Source: Demequina sp. NBRC 110057 (GTDB lineage: Bacteria > Actinomycetota > Actinomycetes > Actinomycetales > Demequinaceae). Taken from it: DNA of 64,000 nt. The position numbers were made by a program, and so were the translations under genes. The DNA is taken from positions 434,001-498,000 of the forward strand of contig NZ_BBRN01000003.1 in the NCBI RefSeq assembly GCF_002090175.1, in the 5' to 3' direction. Shown here piece by piece: positions 39,241 through 48,043 of this stretch. Under the pieces are notes generated by a model, which did not search any database, had not been told where the DNA came from, and worked only from the letters and a program-made list of their open reading frames with translations. Numbering within the stretch: the stretch's first letter is position 1; each line of letters begins with the position of its first letter.

Positions 39241-40107
39241 TTAGTGCTCTTCCTCGATCGCCATGTTGATGTACACGGACGACAGCATGACGAACACGTA
39301 GGCCTGCAGCGCCGCCACGAAGATTTCGAAGAGCGTGAAGGCGAAGCCTGCAGCGAAGGTGACGGCGCCCATGGACTTCATGAACCCGGCAGCCTCGAAG
39401 AAGAAGTACTGCGTGGCGGCGAAGCACAGCACCAGCAGCAGGTGACCGGCCATCATGTTCGCGCACAGTCGCAGCGCGAGGGTGGCCGGGCGCAGGATGA
39501 AGACCTGCAGGAACTCGATGGGGGTGAGCAGCACGTAGATGCCCTTGGGCACTCCCGCGGGGAACAGCGACAGCTTGAGGTAGCCGCCGAGTCCGTGCTG
39601 CTTGACGCCGACGCCCAGGTACAGGACGTAGATCCACACCGCCATCACGATCGGCAGGCCGATCAGGGAGGTGCCCGCCATGTTGATGAACGGGATCACA
39701 CCGGTGATGTTGAACGCGAGGATCGCGAGGAACACGGTGGTGAGGAACGGCAGGAAGCGCTTGGCGTTCTCCGGGCTCATCACCTGCTCGACGATCTGGA
39801 AGCGCACGAAGTCGAGGAGGAACTCGAAGGCGCCCTGGCCGCGGCCGGGGACGAGCTTCGCGTTACGCACGACGAGCCACACAAGAAGCATGAGCACGAC
39901 GGCCGCGATGACCCGGGCGAGCTCGATGCGGTTGAACTCGAAGATGGTGCCCTCGAAGAGCAGCGCCGGAGGGAAGAACTCGTCGACAGTCGGGGCATGG
40001 AAGCCGTCGGATCCGAAGAGCCATCCGAAGAAGCCGGTCGAGGACTCGGCATCGGACGAGGTCTCGGTCGCGGCGGTCATCGCCGAAACCAGGGCCAGAT
40101 TCGCCAC
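39241..40107 (-). CDS. atpB: F1Fo ATP synthase a subunit
   Basis: A 288-residue membrane stator subunit. The essential Arg lies in 'LALRLCANMMAGHLLL', and 'PFLTTVFLAILAFNITGVIPF' and 'AALQAYVFVMLSSVYINMAIEEEH' are family blocks. The start was set at the GTG at 40107, which has AGGAG 8 nt upstream; a longer frame to 40134 has no ribosome site. Confidence 0.96.
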   Translation of the reverse strand: MANLALVSAMTAATETSSDAESSTGFFGWLFGSDGFHAPTVDEFFPPALLFEGTIFEFNRIELARVIAAVVLMLLVWLVVRNAKLVPGRGQGAFEFLLDFVRFQIVEQVMSPENAKRFLPFLTTVFLAILAFNITGVIPFINMAGTSLIGLPIVMAVWIYVLYLGVGVKQHGLGGYLKLSLFPAGVPKGIYVLLTPIEFLQVFILRPATLALRLCANMMAGHLLLVLCFAATQYFFFEAAGFMKSMGAVTFAAGFAFTLFEIFVAALQAYVFVMLSSVYINMAIEEEH

Positions 40108-40203
40108 AGAATTTTCTCCTGGTGTTGTGAGCACGCGCGGACGGGGCTGCCGAGCACGCCGGGGGCCGTGATGCTCAGGAATCCTAACGTATTCCCGGGC
40201 GTC

Positions 40204-40611
40204 CTAGGAACCGCTATCGACGTACGGGATCCGGGCATTCCGGATGACCCAGAAGTCGATGGCGAGCGTCGCGATGATCCCGGTGACCGCGAAGGCGGCG
40301 AAGAGCTCCTTGTGGAACCCCTCGATCCCCTGCAACACCAGGAGCGCGACGATGATGATGAGCATCTTGCCCAGCCACGAGCCACCGATGTAGGCGGCCA
40401 TGATGTGGGGCGGCTTCTGGTGCGCCACGAGCATCGCGATCTGCGTCGTGAGGCCCGCCAGCGCCGCGACGGCGACGCCCACCTCGGCCGCGAGCAGCCC
40501 CGCGCCGCCCGCCACGAGCAGCCCGACGGGGACGGCGATCACCGCCAGCGCGACGATGACGATGACGGTGACGCGCAGGGCGCGTCGGTAGGTGCGGGAC
40601 TCCTCGGTCAC
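40204..40611 (-). CDS. AtpI-like membrane protein upstream of atpB
   Basis: 135 residues with four hydrophobic helices (about 12-35, 37-60, 80-98, 103-122) and a conserved-looking loop 'HQKPPHIMAAYIGGSWLGKM'. Position and topology match the small AtpI/UncI-type protein that precedes atpB in many actinobacteria and may help c-ring assembly. The GTG start overlaps the upstream glycosyltransferase stop by 4 nt. Confidence 0.75.
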   Translation of the reverse strand: MTEESRTYRRALRVTVIVIVALAVIAVPVGLLVAGGAGLLAAEVGVAVAALAGLTTQIAMLVAHQKPPHIMAAYIGGSWLGKMLIIIVALLVLQGIEGFHKELFAAFAVTGIIATLAIDFWVIRNARIPYVDSGS

Positions 40612-41879
40612 GGCTGCTCCTTGGGTGAGGGGCTGGTGGCGGCGGCCGATGCGGTGGCGGCCTCGGCATCGGCGCTCGCCTCGGGTGAGGCGTCGCCTGA
40701 TTCGGGGCTCTCGTGCGTCTCGGCGCGGCCCTCGGGGGTGATCCGCTGCAGCGGCTTCACTCCCCGGCCAGCGGCACGCCAGCCGCTCGAGAGGCGCCGC
40801 CGGAGCGGCGGCGAGAAGGTGAACAGCGCGGCGACGGCCAACCCCGTGCACGCGAGCACGAGTGCGGCGCCGAGCGGCAGGAAGACGAGCGACACGGTGC
40901 CGAACGACAGCACCGCCGTCCACATGTAGAGGATCGAGACCGCCCACCGGTGCGAGTGGCCGGCGCGCAGCAGCACGTGGTGAAGGTGGTGCGCGTCGGG
41001 CATGAAGGGGCTTTGACCCTTGAGCGTGCGCCGGATCACCGCCGCCGTCATGTCGATGAGTGGCACCGCGACCACCATCAGCGGCAGCACGATCGGGATG
41101 AAGGCCGGGATGCGCTCGCGCTGGGAGACCACCTCGGGGTCGATCTGCCCCGTGACGATGATGGCGGCGCCAGCGATCGCGAGACCGAGCACCATGGACC
41201 CGGAGTCGCCCATGAAGATGCGTGCGGGGTGCAGGTTGTGGGGAAGGAAGCCCAGGCACGCGCCCACGAGGACGGCAAGCACCAGCGACGCGAGCGACGA
41301 GTAGTCGCCGGGCGAGGCGGAGCGGGCAAGCACATACGTGTACGTGAAGAAGGCGGCGCCGCCGATGGCGATCACTCCGGCCGCCAGGCCATCGAGCCCG
41401 TCCACGAAATTCACCGCGTTCATCGCGACCACCACCACGATGACCGTGGCGGCGAGCGACAGGTACGAGCTGCCGATGGTGAGGCCGAAGATGGGGACGG
41501 AGACGAGCTGGACCCCGCCCCAGGCCATCACGAGCGCCGCGAGCACCTGGCCCGCGAGCTTGGCCATCCAGTCGAGGTCCCAGATGTCGTCCGCGAGCCC
41601 CAGCAGGCACACCAGGCCCGCCCCGGCGACGACGCTCCACGCCGCGGAGCTGGTCTCGAATACCGGCTGAAGGAACGGGACGTTGCTCGCTACCGCGACC
41701 GCGGCGGCGAGCCCGAGGAAGATCGCGACACCGCCGAGCCTCGCGGTGGCGACCTTGTGCACGTCGCGGTCGCGGACCGCCGTGACGGCGCCGACCTTGA
41801 ACGCGAGATGCCTCATCGCCGGGGTCGCGGCGTACGTCACGAGCGCCGCGATCACCAGGAGCGTGAGGTAGACCTTCAC
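40608..41879 (-). CDS. wecA: Undecaprenyl-phosphate sugar-1-phosphate transferase (WecA/TagO/MraY family)
   Basis: 423 residues with about 11 membrane helices. Family motifs: 'DRDVHKVATARLGGVAIFLG', the Asp pair LGLADDIWDLDW, 'NAVNFVDGLDGLAAG', 'HNLHPARIFMGDSGSM' and 'PDAHHLHHVLLRAGHS'. It would attach a (probably N-acetylhexosamine) phosphate to undecaprenyl phosphate for cell-wall glycopolymer synthesis. The C-terminal 45 residues are an acidic Ala/Ser/Glu tail in the cytoplasm. The GTG start overlaps the sua5 stop by 4 nt. The actinobacterial rfe/wecA position between sua5 and atpI is conserved. Confidence 0.9.
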   Translation of the reverse strand: MKVYLTLLVIAALVTYAATPAMRHLAFKVGAVTAVRDRDVHKVATARLGGVAIFLGLAAAVAVASNVPFLQPVFETSSAAWSVVAGAGLVCLLGLADDIWDLDWMAKLAGQVLAALVMAWGGVQLVSVPIFGLTIGSSYLSLAATVIVVVVAMNAVNFVDGLDGLAAGVIAIGGAAFFTYTYVLARSASPGDYSSLASLVLAVLVGACLGFLPHNLHPARIFMGDSGSMVLGLAIAGAAIIVTGQIDPEVVSQRERIPAFIPIVLPLMVVAVPLIDMTAAVIRRTLKGQSPFMPDAHHLHHVLLRAGHSHRWAVSILYMWTAVLSFGTVSLVFLPLGAALVLACTGLAVAALFTFSPPLRRRLSSGWRAAGRGVKPLQRITPEGRAETHESPESGDASPEASADAEAATASAAATSPSPKEQP

Positions 41880-42547
41880 CCGTCGGCCTCCGCGGCGGTC
41901 GCCTCCGGGGCGAACGCGTCGGCTCCGGCGATCTCGACGAGCCGCTCGCGCGTGATCCCGCCGTCGCGGATGACGCGCAGCCCGGCAGGGTCGGTCGCGT
42001 CGACGATGGTCGATGCCGTCCCCAGCGGGCTGTCGCCGCCGTCGAGGTAGACCGCGACGGAGTCGCCCAGCTGCTCCTTGGCGGCCGATGCGGTAGTCGC
42101 CGCGGGTTCGCCGGTGCGGTTGGCGCTCGTCACGGCCAGGGGGCCGGTGCGCTTCAGCAGCGCGAGGGCAGCCGGGTGGTCGGGGACGCGCAGCGCGACG
42201 GTGCCATGGGTGTCGCCGAGGTCCCACGCGAGCGAGGGCTGCGCGTGCACGATGACGGTCAGCGCGCCCGGCCAGCACGCGTCCATCAGCGCGCGGGCCG
42301 CCGCCGGGATGTCGTATCCCAGTCCGTCAACGGTGCGCGCGTCCGGCATGAGGACCGGCGGCGGCATCTGGCGTCCGCGACCCTTCGCCGCGAGGACCGC
42401 GGCCACGGCATCGGCGTTGAACGCGTCGGCACCGACGCCGTACACGGTGTCGGTGGGAAGGACGATGACGGCGCCACGGCTCACCGCGTCGACGGCGGCG
42501 TCGAGGCTGGGACCCCACGTGGCAGGGTCAGAGCAGGGGTAGATCAC
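41876..42547 (-). CDS. L-threonylcarbamoyladenylate synthase (Sua5/YrdC family)
   Basis: 223 residues. The YrdC fold is seen in 'AVIVLPTDTVYGVGADAFN', 'GRGRQMPPPVLMPD', 'WPGALTVIVHA' and 'GTVALRVPDHPAAL...LAVTSANRTGEPA'. It makes threonylcarbamoyl-AMP for the t6A37 modification of ANN-decoding tRNAs. Family motif K-R-x2-KxxP is altered to GRGRQMPPP, as is common in actinobacterial homologues. GTG start, 13 nt after prmC. Confidence 0.92.
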   Translation of the reverse strand: MIYPCSDPATWGPSLDAAVDAVSRGAVIVLPTDTVYGVGADAFNADAVAAVLAAKGRGRQMPPPVLMPDARTVDGLGYDIPAAARALMDACWPGALTVIVHAQPSLAWDLGDTHGTVALRVPDHPAALALLKRTGPLAVTSANRTGEPAATTASAAKEQLGDSVAVYLDGGDSPLGTASTIVDATDPAGLRVIRDGGITRERLVEIAGADAFAPEATAAEADG

Positions 42548-42560
42548 GACAAGTAGTGTC

Positions 42561-43457
42561 TCAGACTCCCACGCGCGTCACGATGAGCATGCGGTCGCGT
42601 CCCGTCAGGTCCTGCTCCGTGCGGGCGCCAGACCAGAACTCCGAGCGCTCGCAGTGGGCGCGCAGCGCGGGGCCCTGGTTGTCGGCGTGCTCCATCACGA
42701 GAGTGCCGCCGACGCGCAGCAGGCGCGCGGCCTCGTCGATGATCGCGCGCGGCAGGTCGAGGCCGTCCTCGCCCAGGCCGTACAGCGCCTCCGGCGGGTC
42801 GTAGTCGCGCACCTCGGGGTCGCGCGGGACGCCGTCCGGCGGGATGTAGGGCGGGTTCGACACGACCACGTCCGCGCAGCCCTCGAACAGGTGCAGGCAG
42901 CGCTTGGCGTCGCCCAGCATCGTGCGGGTGCGCTCGCGCACGTCGGCGCGCTGGCCGCGGGCGTTGAGGCGCAGGTAGACGAGGGCCCCCTCGGAGGCCT
43001 CGACCATCGACACCTCGGCGTGCGGGACCTCGTCAGCCACGGACAGGCCGATCGCGCCGGAGCCCGCGCACAGGTCGGTGACGCGCACCTTGCCGTCGCG
43101 GCCGGGCTTGGCCGCCCTCGCGGCGTCGATGGCTGCCTGCGCCACCAGCTCGGTCTCGGGGCGCGGCACGAACACGCCGGCGCCCACCTGCAGGTCAAGG
43201 TTGCGGAAGTAGGCCTTGCCCGTGATGTGCTGCAGCGGCTCGCGCATCACGCGGCGCGCGACGCGCGCCTCGAGAAGGTCGTGGTCCAGCGGGTCGAGAG
43301 GCCAGTGGTCGTCGCGCGCGGCGGCGGTGCGGACCTGGCCGGGCTCCCACTTGAACGTATGCGCCATGAGGGCGATCGCGTCGGCCTCGGGGGACGGCAC
43401 GCCGGCATCGGCCAGGCGACGGGAGATTTCCTTGAGTCGTGCTCCGACGGTAGGCAA
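42561..43457 (-). CDS. prmC: Release factor glutamine methyltransferase
   Basis: 298 residues. An N-terminal helical substrate-binding domain (1-85) precedes a class I SAM methyltransferase domain with 'VTDLCAGSGAIGLSVA' (SAM site) and the catalytic NPPY in VVVSNPPYIPP. It methylates the Gln of the GGQ loop of release factors, and lies directly after prfA, its substrate gene. The start is a TTG immediately after the prfA TAA with no gap, so translation likely depends on termination-reinitiation. Confidence 0.93.
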   Translation of the reverse strand: MPTVGARLKEISRRLADAGVPSPEADAIALMAHTFKWEPGQVRTAAARDDHWPLDPLDHDLLEARVARRVMREPLQHITGKAYFRNLDLQVGAGVFVPRPETELVAQAAIDAARAAKPGRDGKVRVTDLCAGSGAIGLSVADEVPHAEVSMVEASEGALVYLRLNARGQRADVRERTRTMLGDAKRCLHLFEGCADVVVSNPPYIPPDGVPRDPEVRDYDPPEALYGLGEDGLDLPRAIIDEAARLLRVGGTLVMEHADNQGPALRAHCERSEFWSGARTEQDLTGRDRMLIVTRVGV

Positions 43458-44543
43458 TTACGCCTCGTGGGCGGCGAGGCGGGCGGCCTCGTCGGCGTCG
43501 ATGGCTGACTGAATCACGGGCTGCAGATCTCCTGCCAGGACGTGGTCAAGGTTGTAGGCCTTGTACCCGGTGCGGTGGTCGGCAATGCGGTTCTCGGGGA
43601 AGTTGTAGGTGCGGATGCGCTCCGAGCGGTCCACGGTGCGCACCTGCGACTTGCGCATGTCCTGGGCCTCGGCCTCCGCCGCCTCCTTCTGGGCGGCGAG
43701 CAGGCGGGCACGCAGGATGCGCATGGCCGACTCCTTGTTCTGGAGCTGGCTCTTCTCGTTCTGGCAGCTCACCACGATGCCCGTGGGCAGGTGGGTGAGG
43801 CGGACTGCCGAGTCGGTCGTGTTGACCGACTGGCCGCCGGGGCCCGACGAGCGGTAGACGTCGACGCGGACGTCGTTCATGTCGAGCTCGACGTCCTCGA
43901 CCTCCTCGGCCTCGGGATAGACGAGCACTCCCGCGGCGGAGGTGTGGATGCGGCCCTGCGACTCGGTCGCCGGCACGCGCTGGACGCGGTGCACGCCACC
44001 CTCGTACTTGAGGTGGGCCCACACGCCGTCCTCGGGCTCCACGGAGCCCCTGGCCTTGACGGCAACGGAGAGGTCCTTGTAGCCGCCCATGTCCGTCTCG
44101 GTCGCCTCGAGGACCTCGGCCTTCCAGCCCTTGGACTCGGCGAACTTGAGGTACATCTTCAGCAGGTCGCCAGCGAACAGCGCGGACTCCTCACCACCCT
44201 CGCCCGACTTGATCTCGAGGATCACGTCACGCGAGTCGTCCGGGTCGCGAGGGATGAGGATGCGACGCAGGGTCTCGGTCGCGTCCTCGGCCGCCTGCTC
44301 GAGGGCAGGCACCTCGGCCGCGAACTCGGGGTCGGCATCGGCCATCTCCCGGGCGGCGGCGAGGTCGTCCTGGGCGGACTCCCATGCCCGATGCGCGGCG
44401 ACGACGCGGCCGAGCTCCGCGAACCGACGCCCCAGCGTGCGCGAGCGCCCGGCATCCGCATGGATGGCGGGGTCGGCGAGCTGACGCTCAATGTCGGTGT
44501 ACTCGTCCAGCAGGGGCTGGACTGCTGCGAAGGCTTCGGCCAC
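43458..44543 (-). CDS. prfA: Peptide chain release factor 1
   Basis: 361 residues. The codon-recognition tripeptide PAT (in [18 protein letters not shown]) specifies UAA/UAG reading, and GGQ in [17 protein letters not shown] triggers peptidyl-tRNA hydrolysis. The start was chosen at the GTG at 44543, giving the normal RF1 length and opening ([24 protein letters not shown]); the longer frame would run through rpmE. No clear ribosome site; 23 nt after rpmE. Confidence 0.95.
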   Translation of the reverse strand: MAEAFAAVQPLLDEYTDIERQLADPAIHADAGRSRTLGRRFAELGRVVAAHRAWESAQDDLAAAREMADADPEFAAEVPALEQAAEDATETLRRILIPRDPDDSRDVILEIKSGEGGEESALFAGDLLKMYLKFAESKGWKAEVLEATETDMGGYKDLSVAVKARGSVEPEDGVWAHLKYEGGVHRVQRVPATESQGRIHTSAAGVLVYPEAEEVEDVELDMNDVRVDVYRSSGPGGQSVNTTDSAVRLTHLPTGIVVSCQNEKSQLQNKESAMRILRARLLAAQKEAAEAEAQDMRKSQVRTVDRSERIRTYNFPENRIADHRTGYKAYNLDHVLAGDLQPVIQSAIDADEAARLAAHEA

Positions 44544-44566
44544 GTCGTCGTCGGTAAGGCTTCGGG

Positions 44567-44776
44567 TTACTTCTGGTTGCCGTAGCGCTTCTGGAAGCGC
44601 GCGACGCGGCCACCGGTGTCCATGATCTTCTGCTTGCCCGTGTAGAACGGGTGGCAAGCCGAGCAGACCTCGACCGAGATCTCGCCGCTCTTGACGGTCG
44701 AGTTGGTCTCGAACGTGTTGCCGCAGGTGCACGTGACAGTGGTGGCCACGTACTCGGGGTGAATGTCCTTCTTCAT
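44567..44776 (-). CDS. rpmE: 50S ribosomal protein L31, zinc-binding form
   Basis: 69 residues. It has the Cys-containing (C+) pattern TCTCGNTF and [14 protein letters not shown] that binds zinc. AAGGGAG precedes the ATG. It normally follows rho in actinobacteria, but here about 4.3 kb of other genes separates them. Confidence 0.97.
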   Translation of the reverse strand: MKKDIHPEYVATTVTCTCGNTFETNSTVKSGEISVEVCSACHPFYTGKQKIMDTGGRVARFQKRYGNQK

Positions 44777-44862
44777 GATCTCCCTTAAGAGTGCCTCCGG
44801 GTCCTTGCGCGTACTTCGCGGTCGGTGAACCGGACGGCCAGCCCTCTATTGTGCCACGCGCG

Positions 44863-45288
44863 TCAAGGCCCGGCCACCTCGATCTTCTCGAGCCGGGCGC
44901 CGCGGCCCTTGCCGCACGGCGCGGCATCGGCGGCGAGGTCGGCGACCGTGGCGCGCACCGTGTCGCCGAGCGCTACCTGGGCGTCTCCGGTGAGCGACCA
45001 CACCGCCGCATCGTCCGTCGTCACCTCCACGCAGCCATCCGTGACGGCCGTGACCCTGCCGGCGACGACGGAGGCCGGCGTGACGTCAGTCGGCGACGTG
45101 GGAGGGGCCGTCGGGGTCGCCAGGGTGGGAAGGTCACTCGGGCTCGGCGTGGGGGTGACCGATGCGGGGGTGGCCGATGCTGACGTCGGCCCTGGCGTCT
45201 CACTCACGCTATCGTCCCCTCCCCCGCCGCACGCGGCGAGAAGCGCCGCGGCCACCGCCGCGAGCGCCACGGAAGCCAGCCGGCGCAT
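44863..45288 (-). CDS. Small lipoprotein
   Basis: 141 residues: signal peptide with lipobox LLAAC (Cys about 20), a Ser/Thr/Pro-rich linker (about 28-70), and a compact C-terminal beta domain (about 73-141: [21 protein letters not shown]...[34 protein letters not shown]). It contains two Cys that could form a disulfide. The fold looks OB-like. GAGGAGG precedes the ATG. The function is unknown. Confidence 0.7.
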   Translation of the reverse strand: MRRLASVALAAVAAALLAACGGGGDDSVSETPGPTSASATPASVTPTPSPSDLPTLATPTAPPTSPTDVTPASVVAGRVTAVTDGCVEVTTDDAAVWSLTGDAQVALGDTVRATVADLAADAAPCGKGRGARLEKIEVAGP

Positions 45289-45308
45289 CGGCCCTCCTCA
45301 AGTGAATC

Positions 45309-45342
45309 GGGGTGGTGGCCCGGAGCCCCGGGCCACCACCCC
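45309..45342. terminator. Terminator of the M6 protease gene
   Basis: Perfect 15-bp arms (45309-45323 and 45328-45342) with a 4-nt loop, 5 nt past the protease stop. Confidence 0.75.
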
Positions 45343-45347
45343 TGCGG

Positions 45348-47684
45348 TCAGGCGACCCTGACCGTCATCGAGGTGCCGTGCTGCCACAGCACCTGGATCT
45401 TGGTGCCGGTCGCGGGGAGCTTCACGCCGTGGTTCGGCAGCTCCTCGTACCAGTACTTGTCGGTGTCATCGAAGACGGGGTTACCCCAGGTGCCCTTGAT
45501 GGTGCTCTTCTTGCCGTCCACGTGCAGCTTGACGGTGTCGGTGCGCTGGATGCCGAACGGGGCGTCGTAGACCTGGACGCGTGCGCGCCAGTAGTTGCCG
45601 TTGACGTCCTTGAGTGGCTTGGGGTGCGCGTCGATGTACAGGTTCCTGCCGCTGCCGGGATGGGCGAACGTGTCGTTGTCCGAGTAGGACAGGTCCCAGT
45701 ACGAGATGAGCAGTCCCTCCTGGTACGAGTAGTGGTCCACGAAGTCCGGCTTGGTGCTGGCGTACCCGAAGAAGTACGGGCCGGTCTCGAGGTACTTGTC
45801 GTACGAGGTGTAGGAGCGGTTGGCCGCGATGTAGTAGTTCGGGTACGACTCGGTGCTCTCCGTGCCCACGGCGGTGAAGCCGTCGACCGTCCAGCCGTTG
45901 TCGCCGTCCTCGGCGCCGTCCGCGAAGACGCCGTCGATCGCGATGTCGTCGAGGAAGATGCCGTCCACCACGTCGGGGTCATTGCCCGCGACGCCGCCGT
46001 CCGTCGTGTAGCGCAGGCGCAGCGAGATGTCCTGGCCGGCGAAGGCGCTGAGGTCGTAGGTGGCGTCCACCCAGTCGGCCTGGGTGCCGTCGGTCGCGAA
46101 GATCTCGTCCGTCGTCGTGAGGCTTCCCTGAATCGGGACGTAGCCGGCACCCGAGTCGACCTCCACATAGAAGTAGTCGTAACCGGACTCGATGTCGTAG
46201 CGGGCCTGGAAGGTGAGGTCAGCGCCGTCGGCGGGGACGGAGACGTCCCTGGTCAGCGTGCTGGTGAGGTCGTCACCGGTGCCGCTGTACCACTGCAGGT
46301 CACCCTCGGCGGGGGCGCCGAGATCCGTGGTGACCGTCTTCTCCGGCAGACCCACGATGACCGCCTGCGGCTTCTTGGTGTTGTACTCCGAGGGGCCGAG
46401 GTTCACGATCTTCTTGGTCCCCGACTCGACGTACTCATAGTCGAGCCAGCCCAGCTGGAGCTTGTTCCATGCCCCCAGGTCGCCGCCGCGCTCGCCGAGC
46501 CCGTCGTCCCTCTTGGAGTTCAGGCGGCTCTGGGCCATGAGGGTCCAGTGCTCGTTGTTGTTGTCGCCTCCCGACTGCACGTTGTAGTCATCGGGCAGGC
46601 CCAGGTCGTGGCCGTACTCGTGATAGAAGACGCTGCGGCCGCCGTTCTCCGGCTGCATCGTGTAGTCACCGATCCACACGCCGGAGTCGCCGATCTCGGT
46701 GCCGCCAAGCTTGTTGGTGTCGGGACCGGTCTGGCCGGCCGCGTTGTAGTAGGCGTACCAGCGGTGCGACCAAATCGCGTCGGAGCCGTAGATGGGGTCG
46801 CCGTCGGCCTGGTCGCCGCCGGCGTGGACGATCTGGAAGTGGTCGATGTAGCCGTCGGGCTCGTTGAAGTCGCCGTCTCCGTCGTAGTCGTAGCGGTCCC
46901 ACACGTCGAACGACGCCAGGTCCGCGTTGACCTCGTCCACGGAACGACCCTGGTCGAGCTGGTCCTGGTACCAGACGTTCGCCGCGTCCTTCACGAGGTC
47001 CCACACGTCCGAGCACACGTTGGAGCCGCACTGGTCGTTGCCGTAGGCGGCCTGCGTGTAGTCCACCTTGACCCAGTCAGTCACCTCGCCGTCCACGCTG
47101 TAGCGGCCGGACGACTGCGTTTCGTAGTAGTCCCGCAGCGACTCGTCGCCGTCGAAGTACAGGTCCTGGTAGTGCTCCTGGTTGTAGTCCTCCTGCCACA
47201 CGGTCGAGTTGTCGACCTTGCGGTTCGGCTCGGGGATCTCGTTGTGAAGCGGGCCCTCGGAACGCTGGGCGTCATCGGCGGTGCCCGTGGGCGACGGGGT
47301 GTCGCCGAACTCGGCAAGCACCACAAAGATGCGGTCCGTCGCCTCGCGCGAGAGCTCCACGTACTGGTCCTTCTGGTGCCAGTTCCAGCCCTTGCCCTTG
47401 CCGCCGCGGGCGTTCTTGGCGGCGCCGGACTCGGTGGCCTCACCCACCTTGACGACCGTGCTGCCGTCTCGCTCCTCGGTCTCGAGCTCGCCGTCGAGGA
47501 CGCCGGTGATGGCCGCCTCGCGCAGGGCGCTGCGCTTCTCGTCGAGGGGGTTGGGCATGTTGTCTGACGGCGGCGCCTGCGCCAGGTCCTCCTCCTCGGG
47601 CGGCGCGGCGGTCGCGGCCGGACCCGCGATCATGCTCCCCCCAAGAAGCGCTGCTGTGGCGGTTGCCAGCATCGTCTTGCGCAT
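45348..47684 (-). CDS. Immune inhibitor A-type M6 metalloprotease
   Basis: 778 residues, secreted. Signal peptide (1-27), propeptide-like acidic/basic region (28-115), then the M6 catalytic domain with zinc site HEYGHDLGLPD (His355, Glu356, His359, Asp365). Acidic metal-binding-type stretches YDYDGDGDFNEPDG also occur. After about residue 440 come two beta-sandwich regions, including 'DLTFQARYDIESGYDYFYVEV' and 'GIFLDDIAID', typical of InhA proteins. There is no wall anchor. It would degrade extracellular proteins. ATG 47684 has GGAGGA 5 nt upstream; in-frame starts further up lack a site. It sits in the accessory insert between rpmE and rho. Confidence 0.92.
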   Translation of the reverse strand: MRKTMLATATAALLGGSMIAGPAATAAPPEEEDLAQAPPSDNMPNPLDEKRSALREAAITGVLDGELETEERDGSTVVKVGEATESGAAKNARGGKGKGWNWHQKDQYVELSREATDRIFVVLAEFGDTPSPTGTADDAQRSEGPLHNEIPEPNRKVDNSTVWQEDYNQEHYQDLYFDGDESLRDYYETQSSGRYSVDGEVTDWVKVDYTQAAYGNDQCGSNVCSDVWDLVKDAANVWYQDQLDQGRSVDEVNADLASFDVWDRYDYDGDGDFNEPDGYIDHFQIVHAGGDQADGDPIYGSDAIWSHRWYAYYNAAGQTGPDTNKLGGTEIGDSGVWIGDYTMQPENGGRSVFYHEYGHDLGLPDDYNVQSGGDNNNEHWTLMAQSRLNSKRDDGLGERGGDLGAWNKLQLGWLDYEYVESGTKKIVNLGPSEYNTKKPQAVIVGLPEKTVTTDLGAPAEGDLQWYSGTGDDLTSTLTRDVSVPADGADLTFQARYDIESGYDYFYVEVDSGAGYVPIQGSLTTTDEIFATDGTQADWVDATYDLSAFAGQDISLRLRYTTDGGVAGNDPDVVDGIFLDDIAIDGVFADGAEDGDNGWTVDGFTAVGTESTESYPNYYIAANRSYTSYDKYLETGPYFFGYASTKPDFVDHYSYQEGLLISYWDLSYSDNDTFAHPGSGRNLYIDAHPKPLKDVNGNYWRARVQVYDAPFGIQRTDTVKLHVDGKKSTIKGTWGNPVFDDTDKYWYEELPNHGVKLPATGTKIQVLWQHGTSMTVRVA

Positions 47685-48043
47685 CCATTCCTCCATGCGT
47701 GTCGGACGCCCGGCCGCGTGCGACGGCCGCGACGTCTTGCTGGGCGGGCCGGTCTGGCCCTCCCGGTACGTGACGCCTCGCACCCGGCGCGTGGGCCGGG
47801 CAGATGAGGTCGCGTCGTCACGACCTGAGGAACAGGGTTAGCACCGCCAGGGGGTGTTTGTCCTGGTTTGTGGAGTTATAGACATCTGACTTGCGCTCTC
47901 AGATTGCTCGCGTCGGACGGTTGCGTCCTCGCGGGACATGAGGGGTGAAATCGGGCGATCTACGACCCCTATGTCCCGCGGGGAGGCACCGGCTATCCAC
48001 AGATATCCCGGCCGGCGAGAACCGAGACGGCCCCAATGGTCAG
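47685..48043. other. Non-coding gap between the M6 protease and the DUF559 gene
   Basis: Divergent intergenic region. It holds a minus-strand TATAAC -10 candidate at 47875-47880 for the protease (about 190 nt leader), then the left 57-bp repeat of the hairpin-flanked unit (47923-47979). Between that repeat and the nuclease start is TATCCACAGATATCC (about 47993-48007), AT-richer than its surroundings. No gene is visible. Confidence 0.5.
47923..47979 (+). repeat. Left flanking hairpin repeat of the DUF559 unit
   Basis: A 57-nt direct repeat partner of 48967-49023. The inner 49 nt (47931-47979) is an imperfect hairpin: left arm GCGGGACATGAGGGGT, right arm GACCCCTATGTCCCGC, loop containing GAAA and GCGAT. 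Both copies are exactly the same length and in the same orientation. Confidence 0.85.

Noticed and set aside
40612..41640. Long upstream extension of the AtpI-like frame through the WecA gene
   Set aside because: It is out of frame with WecA, whose membrane and catalytic motifs are intact; the GTG at 40611 gives the expected four-helix protein.
44777..44862. Possible zinc- or SigR-controlled promoter upstream of rpmE
   Set aside because: I found no convincing Zur palindrome or SigR-type element; TTGACG near 44865 lacks a matching -10 at normal spacing.
47945..48043. GTG at 47945 as start of the DUF559 gene
   Set aside because: It lies inside the flanking hairpin and the extra residues do not fit the AbiEi-like N-terminus.
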